Assembly (NCBI GenBank): GCA_029213065.1
Contig: JARGPH010000002.1
Location: 12,551-76,550 of the forward strand
DNA length: 64,000 nt
Source of the DNA: Verrucomicrobiales bacterium
Lineage (GTDB): Bacteria > Verrucomicrobiota > Verrucomicrobiia > Verrucomicrobiales > DEV007
Direction: 5' to 3'
In this document: in pieces, positions 8,769 through 17,467 of the stretch
Layout: each line of letters opens with the position of its first letter
How positions within the stretch are numbered: position 1 is the stretch's first letter
The notes under the pieces: model-generated
What the model was told of the DNA's origin: nothing
Seen by the model: only the letters and a program-made list of their open reading frames with translations
Databases searched by the model: none
Program-made: the position numbers and the translations under genes

Positions 8769-9569
8769 TTACGATCGTTCCTGCTCACGGCGAAATGCCT
8801 CGGGCGTCGTTCCTGTGAGTCGTTTGAAGAACTTCACGAAGTTGGTCGCTTCACTGAACCCGAGGTCGAAGGCAATTTCCTCAACCGTCTCATCGCCGAG
8901 AACCAGTTTGCGTTTTGCTTCGAGAACAAAATGCCGGTCGACCAGTTGTTTCGGACTGATCTCCCTGATCGCATGACAGGCGCGAGCCAACGTGCGCGGG
9001 GTGACGTGGAGCTGGCTTGCGTAATCTGAGAGCGGTTGGCGTGTCGGCTCGTTCATGAGGAGGCATTCGAGTCGAAATACCAAATCCGATGCGCGATTGT
9101 GGGCGGGCGTTCGCGTCTCTTCATGATGGCGCAAATAGAGATCATTCACCCCGGACAAAACCGCATGAAGCAATCCCGGAGCCATTGAGGTCAGGCGAAG
9201 TTCCTCGGGGACGTCTTCCATGTTCTGGATGAACTCTAACAATTGCACGATCGCCTCGTGATCCCGGTGTTCGATTGAAAAGGGTTCTGTGAGGTGGATC
9301 GCAAGGTGGCGGATATGCTCGGGCGAAACTGTTTCAGGCCGGAAGACGAGTAAGAGGGACTCGTGATTCGAATTTGCATCGAAGGCATGAACCTGACCGG
9401 GACGCACCAGGAGAATGTCGCCCTTCGAAACGGAATGCTTTGTGAAATCAACCCAGTGCGCTCCTGTTCCATCAGTCACGAATTTTAGCAGGTAGAAGTT
9501 GTGCCGTATCGGTGCTGCGATATCGATTCCTTCCAACCTCCGACGTCGTAACTCGGAGAGACGGATCAC
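8769..9569 (-). CDS. AraC-family transcriptional regulator with cupin sensor domain
   Basis: A 266-aa protein starting at GTG 9569. Residues 1-150 form a cupin-like sensor (HNFYLLKFVTDGTGAHWVDF, GDILLVRPGQVHAFDAN). The C-terminal ~100 residues hold two helix-turn-helix units ending in VEEIAFDLGFSEATNFVKFFKRLTGTTPEAFR, the AraC signature. It lies upstream of hdc on the same strand and is divergent from the GH86-sulfatase gene, so it may control either. The ligand is unknown; a sugar or amine would fit this context. Confidence 0.85.
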   Translation of the reverse strand: MIRLSELRRRRLEGIDIAAPIRHNFYLLKFVTDGTGAHWVDFTKHSVSKGDILLVRPGQVHAFDANSNHESLLLVFRPETVSPEHIRHLAIHLTEPFSIEHRDHEAIVQLLEFIQNMEDVPEELRLTSMAPGLLHAVLSGVNDLYLRHHEETRTPAHNRASDLVFRLECLLMNEPTRQPLSDYASQLHVTPRTLARACHAIREISPKQLVDRHFVLEAKRKLVLGDETVEEIAFDLGFSEATNFVKFFKRLTGTTPEAFRREQERS

Positions 9570-9696
9570 CTCGATTGGGGTGCCGCGTCCTTTCGAGTGG
9601 GAAAAGCCGAGGTTCTGGATTTCAGTTTCGATGGAGGAAGAGTAGCAGAATTACGATTCCTTTCCTTCTCGTTTCTCAATGTATCATTTGGTCGAG

Positions 9697-9716
9697 AAAT
9701 TTGTTAACCTTTCCCC
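9697..9716 (+). promoter_or_regulatory. Candidate promoter/regulatory motif AAATTTGTTAACC upstream of the GH86-sulfatase gene
   Basis: AAATTTGTTAACCTTTCCCC lies about 37-56 bp before the ATG at 9753. A very similar string, AAACTTGTTACACTTCCTCC, lies at 55288-55307 before the sigma-factor gene, and CTTTGTTAACGTCG lies before the sulfatase at 22 kb. Its recurrence before functionally related genes suggests a shared promoter element; which sigma factor reads it is unknown. Confidence 0.35.
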
Positions 9717-9752
9717 GTTTTTGGGCATTTCCAGTGTAGTCCGAACCCTGTC

Positions 9753-12700
9753 ATGAAATTTCTTTCGAGAGAGCACTCCCTATCCATCGCCGTTTTTGCC
9801 GTTCTCTTCGCAGGCACGCTGATCTCGTCCGCCCTGGAATTGAGCGGGGAGGGCGAACAGAAGAAAGCGCTTCATGATTTTCTCTTCGAGAAGTTTGTCG
9901 AATCGCGCGAGGCAAAGTTCATCGGCGAGGGAGAAGCGCGAGGGCTGAAGGAACTGACGATCCTGAAAGAAACGCAGGAAATCCATCACGGCGACGAGAT
10001 TGCCCTGCCGGCCGGAGCGGAGCGCATCGCGACGTTCTTTCGTCATTTCGGATTTCACGGGGAGAACCTCGATCAGATCAAGGAGGTTCACGTGGTCCCG
10101 TTTTCTCCCGACAAGTCTCCTCCCCGCAGCATGCAGGTGACCGAATTCTACCGGGTGCAAATGCCGACGATCCCCGAGTCGGACGAGGATCCGGCTCCGA
10201 TGAAGATCCGGTTTTTCCTGAAAGATGAATCCGCGACCTGTCGGATCGACAATCTCGTTTTCTACGCGCAGAATCCAGTTTCACCGGAATTCGATTCCAT
10301 TCCATACGTGGACCTGGGATCGGATCAGCCTCGTGTGCCGGTCGTAGTGGATGCCGATATCGAGCACGAACTGGTCATCGACGGAACCTCCGACCTGCAA
10401 CGGGAACGCTGGTTCCGGTATCATGAAACCCCGGGATCGACCGACGCGTCCTTCCAAAGATGGGCCTACGAACGCGGTTTTCTTCCGGCGCGGGGTTTTC
10501 TCAAATTCAATCCCGCGCTGACGAAGGGGTGGGGAAAAGATCCGGAGACTCTGAAGGAACGCGAAGACAAGCCGGGAGCGGCCGACCTGAGTTTTTTCGA
10601 GTGGTCTGATTCCGGCGAGAGGCTTCGCAGCGCCATTCCGGAACTGCAGGGCAAGAGCTTCACGATGTGCTTCAACGACTGGCCGGAGTTCATGTCGGTT
10701 CCCCTGAAGGGACGCGGCACGCCACTCGTGGAACGCTTCGACGAAGCCGCCGAACTCGCGGCTGCCTATGTCGCCGACCAGATCGCGGATGCGGGTTACA
10801 CTGCGACCTGGTGGGAGGTGAAAAATGAAAGCAGCGTGAAGTCGGAGTGGGATCACCATTTCGCCAAGGGGCTCGATGGTTGGGGATTGCTCGCCGATTT
10901 TCACAACCGCACCGCTGACGCGATCCATGCGAAGGCTCCCGGGGTGAAAGTGGGCGGCCCTTCGTCGGCCTATATGCAGTTGCAGGTCAAGGATTTCGAA
11001 TTGTATCGGAGCCAGGCCCGGTTCATCGAAGAGACGCGGGGGCATATCGATTTCTTCTCGCACCACTTTTACGAGAATCTGGGAATGCTGGGAGCTCACG
11101 AACGCCGGGACTCCGGATACTCCAGCTACCTGCTCGGTCGCTACGAGGCGGTGCTCGACATGCTGCGCGCGCACATGCACCAGGCCGACAACGTACTGCC
11201 GATCCTCATTACCGAAACCGGCTCACTGCAGAACGGGCGCAGACCGGCGGACAACTGGTTTCGACTGATGGCCTGGAACGCCTACCTGAACAAGTCGATG
11301 CAGCGTCCCGACCAGATCGACCTGTTCATCCCGTTCATCTTTCTCAACATGTCGTGGAATCCCTACAGTGGCGACGCCGCATTTTCCCCGAAGGACGGAC
11401 TCGATAAGGCGTGGAAGATCGAGGATTTCGAACCCTCGACGATCGCTCACTTTTTCGAGTTCTGGCGGGATTTCGACGGACGCCGACTGCCGGTGTCGTT
11501 CGATCACGACTGGCTAGACGTGACCGCCGTTCATGACGACGGGCAGATTTCACTGGCCGTAACCAACATGGGTGGCCGTCAGCTTGCGGTGGACTTGTCA
11601 GGGTTGGTGAAAAAGGCCGGGGCGACAGGAGCACGTCAGAAGCGGCTGAACTATCACCGGGGTAAAGTCGTTTTTCAGCCGTGGCACGAGGTCGATGCCG
11701 CCGCTGTTCCGGTCGATGTGAATGAAACGACCGTGATTCAGTTGCCGCTCTCAGAACCGCTCACACCCGCTGAGCCCTACCAGTTGAAGCGGTGGTTTGC
11801 TCTCGAAACCGGGGTTAAAAGCACCGGGGAGGCGACAGAGTTTTTGGTCAAGATCCCGAATCCGAATCCCGTTAAAAGCGCCCGTCTCCTCGTCGGAGTG
11901 CATCGGTCCGGAGGCATCACCGAACCCCTTACAGCAACGATCAACGGAACTGAGATCGCCATTGGAACCGGCGACGCGAATGAATTCAGCGAGTTCTTCG
12001 CTCCGCTCGATGCGGACATACCCGCGGATCTTCTCCAGGCAGAGAATCAGGTGCTCATCAAAGCGCAGGAAGGAACGACGGTCACCTCGGTGCAGGTCGT
12101 GACGCTTGATTCCACGCAATCTGCTGCGGCGAACCCCTCGGCAGGAGAAAAACCCAAACCCAATATCCTTTGGATCGTCACCGATGACCAGCGGGCGGAC
12201 TCGATCGCCGCCTTCAACAAGATGCTCGGCACGAGCGAGAATGGTGACAGTCGTCTCGGCAAAGTGCTTTCTCCGAATGTCGACAGACTTGCGGCGATGG
12301 GAACGACTTTTCTTCAAACCTACAACCAGAATCCCGGCTGCGCTCCAATCCGCACCCTGATGCACACGGGGCGCTATTCGCATCACACTGGCGTTTACGG
12401 ATTCGAATACTACACTCCCGTCGGCCAAGCACACTGGCGACCTTTCGTGCCGCACGTGCTTCGGGATGAGGCGGGCTATCAGACCGTCGCGGTCGGCAAG
12501 CTCGGGATTCGCGCGCTCGATCACACCGTCGGGAAAAAGGTGCTCAATATTCCGCTCTATGACACTTTCCTCGGTTACCGCAGAGATTTTGCCGCTGAGG
12601 GACTCACCGACTGGAACAAGGAAAAGCCGTGGGCTGACGGCAAACCTGGGTCGAGCGAAGAGACGTTCTTTTTTCCCGACGGCAATCGACTGAACTGGAA

Positions 12701-15500
12701 CGAAGGGGCGAGCGATGATGACCGCGAGGAAATCCGCGAGAAACTCGACTTGCTCCGCCTTTACCACCCCGGTGAGGAAAATTCCGACAACGAAATTCTC
12801 GGCGGTGTTAATTCGCAAGGGGGCGAGATGACCCGCGACGGAAACTTTATCGGAACGCTGCTTGAGCACTTCGATGAGATTGGCAAAACCTATACCGACC
12901 GCCTCGGTCGCGAACAGGATGGACCGAATCCTGACAAACCAATCTTCGCCTACTGCGGTTTTGACTTTCCGCACACCCCGGTGCTGCCGCCGAAAGAGTT
13001 CCGGGAAAAATTTCGTTCCTTCAAATACAAGATCCCCGAGTTCACCGAGGAGGAACTGGCTGCCTTCCCGCCGCAGCTCATGAAGCTCTTCAAAAACGCA
13101 GGGACCGATCATTTCACCGATGAGGAGAAGCACCAGATGATCGCTGACTACTACGCCTTCTGTGCCTACGGCGATTCGCTGGTGGGACAGGCGGTGGATG
13201 GTTTCGTTTCGCTTTCCGAAAAACAGAACCGGCCCTGGATGATTCTCTACGTCTGCGGCGATCACGGCTGGCGACTGAACGATCATGGCATGGTCGCGAA
13301 GTTTTCCCACTACGACACCGATCTGCACAATCCCATCATCGTCGCCAGCTCTGACAAAGCCGCATTTCCCGATGGAGAAGTCGTCACCGAACTGACCACC
13401 TTCGTCGACATCGCTCCGACATTCTACGAAGCAGCCGGACTCGACACCACGGATGCCGCCTACGATCATCTCGACGGATTCGATCTCGCGAAAGTGGCTG
13501 CAGGCGACGGGCCGCAACGCGAATACACCATCGCCGAACCGACCTGGGTGATCGGACCGCGCGGCGTCATCCGTACCCGCGAGTGGAAGTTCGCGATGAA
13601 GCTGAAACCGCGCTACAACCCCGGCAAGGACATGGACTGGGCAATCGGTGCGAGTCTCGAAGAGGTCGAACCAACCCTGTTTGATCTCCGATCTGACCCT
13701 CTTGAATTGAAGAACCTCGCCTTTGATTCACGTCATCGTCCGGTCGTCGATGCTCTGCGCGAGAAGTTGCAGAATATTCTCCTCGGTGACGGACGCGTCG
13801 AAGTCGCCTGGACCCGCGAGGGCGGCGACGAGGTTTTTACCGGCAACTTCGCCCCCGGTGCCGACGATGGAAAAATCACGGTTCCGGAACCTCTGAAGTC
13901 CGCGCCGAAGGCAGCAACGGCAAAGGCGAAACCGAAAAAGAAATCAGCTAAAGCAGCCTCCGGAAAACAGCCGAATATCGTCCTGGTCTTCGCCGATGAC
14001 ATTAGTGCCCGCGAGCTGCCCGTCTACGGGGCGACCGTGTGGAGTCCACCGCTTGGCGGCAACAGCTCCGATCCCGCCTTTCGCGCCCAAACTCCGGTGC
14101 TCGATGAATTGGCCGCCGAAGGTTGCTGGATCAAACATTGCTGGGCCGCGACAGTTTGCTCGCCCAGCCGCGCCATGATCATGACCGGTCGCTACGCTCA
14201 TCGCCACAAATGGTGGACCAACAATGACATCGGCGAGGTGCAGCGCGAAAACGGCAAGCGGGAAAAATGGCCGCTGTATGAAAGCTCACCGTTGCAACTC
14301 GGACATCTCGCACAGCAGGCCGGCTACGGCACCTTCTGGACCGGCAAGACCCAGATGGCGGGCGATCTGACCGAATTTGGATTCGACGAAGGCGTCTTCA
14401 CTCCGGGCAATCTTTCCGACCGTGACAATCCCTACACCGATTTCAAACACGAAATGGTGAAGCGCGACGGCGGAAAAATTATGATCAATACCGACACCGG
14501 AGATCCGGTCGACACCTACCTGCAACACGGCTGGTACTGGTATCCGCATGTGCGACTGATGAATCACCTCTCACTGAACGGCAAAACCTTTGGCTGGTGG
14601 CCGAACACGCCGGAGACGAAGAAATCCTTCGGACCTCATACCTACGGGCCCGACGTCGAGCTGGACTTCGCTTTCGAGTTCATGGAACGCCAACATGCCG
14701 AGGGGAAACCCTTCTTCGTCTACCATTGCTCCCATCTCGGACACGACGCCTTCAACTGGCTCGATCCCGCCGACCCAAGCAAATGGCCCGGCACTCCCGT
14801 CGTGAAGTGGGACGGTGAAAAATACCAGCGCACCGAGCCGAAAATCACCGGTGACAAAGGCGACTACGACACTCACGGTACCGTGACCGAGTCGGGCATT
14901 CATCATCACATCAATTATCTCGATTACCACGTGTGGCGTTACCGCGAAAAACTGGAAGAGATGGGCATCGCTGAAAACACCGTGCTGATATTCTGCGCCG
15001 ACAACGGCACCAGTGGCTACGGCAAACACAGCCCCGACCGGCAGAAGGGGACTCACGTGCCGCTCATCATTCACGCGCCCGGCATGAAAAAGCACGGCGA
15101 ACAGGACGTGCTCTTGAACCTGTCCGATTTCCTCCCGACCTTTGCCGACATCATGGGCGTCGACCTTCCCGCCGACTACGCCATCGACGGCGAAAGCTTT
15201 TGGCCCTTTGTCATGAGCGGAAAGAAGAATCACCGGAAATGGATTTACGGCTATCGCGGTCCGCAGCAACTGATTCGTGGTCGCCGCGTCATGAAGGATG
15301 GTTTCGACAAGTGGTGGAATGTTAGTGAAGTGCCGGACGACCTCATCAGCTTTCCACAGATCGAAGACTGGCAGAGCGTTTCCCAGGAACACCGCAACGA
15401 GCGCAATCTCTTCCGCAAGGTTCTCCCGGAATACGATCTCTGGGCCGAAGAACACGATGCACCGGGGACTCCGCCTGCGGAGACTGCGGGGAAGAAGTGA
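9753..15500 (+). CDS. Secreted trifunctional GH86-like agarase/porphyranase - sulfatase - sulfatase fusion
   Basis: One uninterrupted 1915-aa frame with a single N-terminal signal peptide. Residues ~200-560 resemble GH86 beta-agarases/porphyranases: ERWFRYHETPGS, MCFNDWPEFMS, WWEVKNES (N358-E359, candidate acid/base), KVGGPSSAYMQLQV, HIDFFSHHFYENLG and LPILITETGS (E488, candidate nucleophile). A beta-sandwich region follows to ~790. Sulfatase 1 starts ~799 (KPNILWIVTDDQRADS) with CAPIR near residue 862, a CxPxR site for formylglycine. A Lys/Ala/Pro-rich linker (~1379-1404) leads to sulfatase 2 (~1405, NIVLVFADDISARE) with canonical CSPSR near 1468. Neither sulfatase has its own signal peptide, which supports a true fusion. 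The expected job is endo-cleavage of a red-algal galactan with desulfation of the chain or its products. GH86 assignment rests on motif similarity recalled from the family; the exact polysaccharide is inferred. Confidence 0.8.
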   Translation: MKFLSREHSLSIAVFAVLFAGTLISSALELSGEGEQKKALHDFLFEKFVESREAKFIGEGEARGLKELTILKETQEIHHGDEIALPAGAERIATFFRHFGFHGENLDQIKEVHVVPFSPDKSPPRSMQVTEFYRVQMPTIPESDEDPAPMKIRFFLKDESATCRIDNLVFYAQNPVSPEFDSIPYVDLGSDQPRVPVVVDADIEHELVIDGTSDLQRERWFRYHETPGSTDASFQRWAYERGFLPARGFLKFNPALTKGWGKDPETLKEREDKPGAADLSFFEWSDSGERLRSAIPELQGKSFTMCFNDWPEFMSVPLKGRGTPLVERFDEAAELAAAYVADQIADAGYTATWWEVKNESSVKSEWDHHFAKGLDGWGLLADFHNRTADAIHAKAPGVKVGGPSSAYMQLQVKDFELYRSQARFIEETRGHIDFFSHHFYENLGMLGAHERRDSGYSSYLLGRYEAVLDMLRAHMHQADNVLPILITETGSLQNGRRPADNWFRLMAWNAYLNKSMQRPDQIDLFIPFIFLNMSWNPYSGDAAFSPKDGLDKAWKIEDFEPSTIAHFFEFWRDFDGRRLPVSFDHDWLDVTAVHDDGQISLAVTNMGGRQLAVDLSGLVKKAGATGARQKRLNYHRGKVVFQPWHEVDAAAVPVDVNETTVIQLPLSEPLTPAEPYQLKRWFALETGVKSTGEATEFLVKIPNPNPVKSARLLVGVHRSGGITEPLTATINGTEIAIGTGDANEFSEFFAPLDADIPADLLQAENQVLIKAQEGTTVTSVQVVTLDSTQSAAANPSAGEKPKPNILWIVTDDQRADSIAAFNKMLGTSENGDSRLGKVLSPNVDRLAAMGTTFLQTYNQNPGCAPIRTLMHTGRYSHHTGVYGFEYYTPVGQAHWRPFVPHVLRDEAGYQTVAVGKLGIRALDHTVGKKVLNIPLYDTFLGYRRDFAAEGLTDWNKEKPWADGKPGSSEETFFFPDGNRLNWNEGASDDDREEIREKLDLLRLYHPGEENSDNEILGGVNSQGGEMTRDGNFIGTLLEHFDEIGKTYTDRLGREQDGPNPDKPIFAYCGFDFPHTPVLPPKEFREKFRSFKYKIPEFTEEELAAFPPQLMKLFKNAGTDHFTDEEKHQMIADYYAFCAYGDSLVGQAVDGFVSLSEKQNRPWMILYVCGDHGWRLNDHGMVAKFSHYDTDLHNPIIVASSDKAAFPDGEVVTELTTFVDIAPTFYEAAGLDTTDAAYDHLDGFDLAKVAAGDGPQREYTIAEPTWVIGPRGVIRTREWKFAMKLKPRYNPGKDMDWAIGASLEEVEPTLFDLRSDPLELKNLAFDSRHRPVVDALREKLQNILLGDGRVEVAWTREGGDEVFTGNFAPGADDGKITVPEPLKSAPKAATAKAKPKKKSAKAASGKQPNIVLVFADDISARELPVYGATVWSPPLGGNSSDPAFRAQTPVLDELAAEGCWIKHCWAATVCSPSRAMIMTGRYAHRHKWWTNNDIGEVQRENGKREKWPLYESSPLQLGHLAQQAGYGTFWTGKTQMAGDLTEFGFDEGVFTPGNLSDRDNPYTDFKHEMVKRDGGKIMINTDTGDPVDTYLQHGWYWYPHVRLMNHLSLNGKTFGWWPNTPETKKSFGPHTYGPDVELDFAFEFMERQHAEGKPFFVYHCSHLGHDAFNWLDPADPSKWPGTPVVKWDGEKYQRTEPKITGDKGDYDTHGTVTESGIHHHINYLDYHVWRYREKLEEMGIAENTVLIFCADNGTSGYGKHSPDRQKGTHVPLIIHAPGMKKHGEQDVLLNLSDFLPTFADIMGVDLPADYAIDGESFWPFVMSGKKNHRKWIYGYRGPQQLIRGRRVMKDGFDKWWNVSEVPDDLISFPQIEDWQSVSQEHRNERNLFRKVLPEYDLWAEEHDAPGTPPAETAGKK

Positions 15501-15559
15501 GGTTCGGTTTCAGGACGAGACGACTGATGAATTCGATGAGTAGCTTCGTCGTCGCCTAG

Positions 15560-16141
15560 TTATTTGCGCCCACCAAGAAACGAAGCGTGAATCTTCACGG
15601 TAGCCGAGAGAAGTTGCTTCAGCTCCTTCTCGTTTCTGACGAGCTGTTTCATTTCTGCCGTGGAGACGGCGATGAGGCGGGCCACGGTTTCGATCGTAAC
15701 CCCGGATGTGGCCAGGGTGGAAGATTTTGCATCCGAGTATGTCTGAATCACGCCGATGAGCTGCGCTTCGATCTGCTCCATCATCTGGTCTCTCAGGTCG
15801 GGGGCAAACTTGGGGCCGAATTCGAGAATCTCTTCAGACTCGGGGCTGGTGCGGATCAGCTTGTAGGGTTCCATAATCCAACTGTCGAGAACAGCGGAGA
15901 TTCCCGCTTCCAGTCCGGAGCATTTCTCCAGTTTCTTCTCCGCCACGGATGAGAACTCCTCTATTTTCCGAATGAATACGGCGCGGAGTATTTCCTCCTT
16001 GTTGGGATAAACCAAATACAGCGAAGGACGCGACATATCTGCCTTCCTGGCGATGTCGCCCATGGTCGTCTTCTTAAAACCGAAGCGAAGGAACACTTCG
16101 AGGGCGGCATCGAGAACTTTGGTTTGTTTTTCAGTATCCAC
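15560..16141 (-). CDS. TetR-family transcriptional regulator
   Basis: A 193-aa protein starting at GTG 16141. The N-terminus has the TetR DNA-binding domain: VLDAALEVFLRFGFKKTTMGDIARKADMSRPSLYLVYPNKEEILRAVF, with the recognition helix at MSRPSLYLVYPNKE. The C-terminal ~130 residues are the helical ligand/dimer domain. It is divergent from an SDR gene, and the 112-bp gap holds two matched palindromes at 16152-16174 and 16186-16208, so autoregulation and repression of the SDR are likely. The ligand is unknown. Confidence 0.85.
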   Translation of the reverse strand: MDTEKQTKVLDAALEVFLRFGFKKTTMGDIARKADMSRPSLYLVYPNKEEILRAVFIRKIEEFSSVAEKKLEKCSGLEAGISAVLDSWIMEPYKLIRTSPESEEILEFGPKFAPDLRDQMMEQIEAQLIGVIQTYSDAKSSTLATSGVTIETVARLIAVSTAEMKQLVRNEKELKQLLSATVKIHASFLGGRK

Positions 16142-16150
16142 GAAAACAAA

Positions 16151-16208
16151 TTGACAAAATATGTCTAAATGTCAATTTTGATTTATGACAATTTATGTAA
16201 AAATGTCA
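16151..16208. promoter_or_regulatory. Two matched palindromic operators for the divergent TetR regulator
   Basis: Site 1 (16152-16174) has arms TGACA and TGTCA separated by 13 bp; with flanking bases the arms extend to TTGACA and TGTCAA (16151-16175). Site 2 (16186-16208) has the same arms with the same 13-bp gap. Each also contains an inner half-site (TGTC or TGTA) 5 bp after the GACA. The centres are 34 bp apart, about three helical turns, in the gap between the TetR and SDR starts. Confidence 0.65.
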
Positions 16209-16253
16209 GAACGGGGGGATGCAGGAATTACACGGAATCAAAAGAATTGAATC

Positions 16254-17204
16254 ATGACTGACAAAAACCATTTCGGCCCCGAAGGCTGGACGCCGGAGCA
16301 ACTCAACTCCCTCGCCGGCAAAACCTGTCTCATCACCGGAGCGAACGCCGGTGCCGGATTTGAGGCAACGCGGATTCTTCTCTCCAAAGGCGCAAAGGTG
16401 GTGATGCTGAACCGCAGCGCCGAAAGGTCGGTCGATGCCATCGCCGCCCTGAAGGAGGAATTCGGCGATGAGGCGGACGTGTCTTTCATCCACATGGACC
16501 TGGCGGTTCTGGATTCGGTGCGCCAAGCGGCGGCGGAGGTTATCGAGAAGTTCCCCCGCATCGACGCGCTTATTTGCAACGCGGCCATCGCGCAGGTGCC
16601 GACGCAGAAGCTCACGGTCGACGGCTTCGAAAGCCAGCTCGGCACCAACCACTACGGCCATTTTGTCCTCTGCGGGATGCTCTTCGACCGGATCGATGAG
16701 TCGCAGGGCCGGATTGTCGTCGTCGCCAGCCTCGGCTACAAGATGGGGCTCAGGACGATTAAGTTCGACGACATGAACTGGGACCAGGATTACAGCGCCA
16801 ACCCCGCCTACAGCCAGAGCAAGTTGGCGCAGATGATGTTTGCCTATGAACTGCAGGACCGGGTCAAGGCAGCGAACCGGAACGTCGAAGTGTATGTCTG
16901 CCACCCCGGTTCCTCCGCGACCTCGCTGATCAGCACCAGCGGTGGTCGTTTGACGCGGGCCATCTGGTGGCTCATGACCAAGACGCCGTTAGTTCAAACC
17001 GCGGAAAAGGGCGCCTATCCGGAGGTCATGTGCGCTACCGAAAACGGCCTGGAACAGCGTGCCCTTTATGGCCCTACGCGCCGCGTGGAAACGGTTGGAC
17101 CGGTCGGCAAAGGCACGTTGGAGCCCTACGCTTACGACAAGACCGTCATGACAAAACTGTGGGACGTCTCAGAACAGGCGACGAGTTTTGATTGGGCGAT
17201 CTGA
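16254..17204 (+). CDS. Short-chain dehydrogenase/reductase (SDR)
   Basis: A 316-aa SDR with the cofactor loop TGANAGAGF near residue 29, the NAG-like motif ICNAAIAQ, a catalytic Ser in VVVASLGYK, and Tyr-x-x-x-Lys in NPAYSQSKLAQ. The length and the C-terminal extension resemble the retinol dehydrogenase/protochlorophyllide-reductase-like branch. It catalyses NAD(P)-dependent oxidation or reduction of an unknown carbonyl or alcohol in the cytosol. It is probably repressed by the divergent TetR through the operators at 16151-16208. Confidence 0.85.
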   Translation: MTDKNHFGPEGWTPEQLNSLAGKTCLITGANAGAGFEATRILLSKGAKVVMLNRSAERSVDAIAALKEEFGDEADVSFIHMDLAVLDSVRQAAAEVIEKFPRIDALICNAAIAQVPTQKLTVDGFESQLGTNHYGHFVLCGMLFDRIDESQGRIVVVASLGYKMGLRTIKFDDMNWDQDYSANPAYSQSKLAQMMFAYELQDRVKAANRNVEVYVCHPGSSATSLISTSGGRLTRAIWWLMTKTPLVQTAEKGAYPEVMCATENGLEQRALYGPTRRVETVGPVGKGTLEPYAYDKTVMTKLWDVSEQATSFDWAI

Positions 17205-17256
17205 CCAAATACCGCACCGAAGCATTGATAGCGAAGTCATTCGGCAGGGAATTTTC

Positions 17257-17297
17257 GAACAAACCCTGTTGGTTCATCGAACAGACCCTGTTGGTTC
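17257..17297. repeat. Tandem pair of 19-bp palindromes (22-bp period)
   Basis: GAACAAACCCTGTTGGTTC (17257-17275) and GAACAGACCCTGTTGGTTC (17279-17297) are separated by ATC. Each unit can fold with arms GAACaaAC and GTTGGTTC around a 3-base centre. The pair lies 53 bp after the SDR stop and before the convergent DUF1501 gene end. Same geometry as the sites at 3573 and 21874. Confidence 0.6.
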
Positions 17298-17467
17298 GTG
17301 AAAAATGTGTGGCGGGACCGGATCCCGTCTAAGAAGTGGAACGGAGGCCGTCACGATCGAATGGAAAGCATCTTCTGAATGGCCGAAACGACTTCTGCGC
17401 AGTTTTCGTCATCCAAAGCGTCCGTAGTTCGCAGAGACAGATGCGTCGTCTCAAAAACGGCTCGCAA

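Noticed and set aside
11751-13517. 588-aa open frame on the minus strand inside the GH86-sulfatase gene
   Set aside because: Long antisense frame caused by codon bias; the plus strand encodes a sulfatase domain with intact motifs across the same bases.
14571-15455. 294-aa antisense frame over the second fused sulfatase
   Set aside because: Antisense shadow; no domain and no start signal, while the sense frame is clearly coding.
17257-17297. Paired palindromes considered as a two-unit CRISPR or tRNA remnant
   Set aside because: The 3-bp gap is too short for a spacer and there is no cloverleaf or acceptor CCA.
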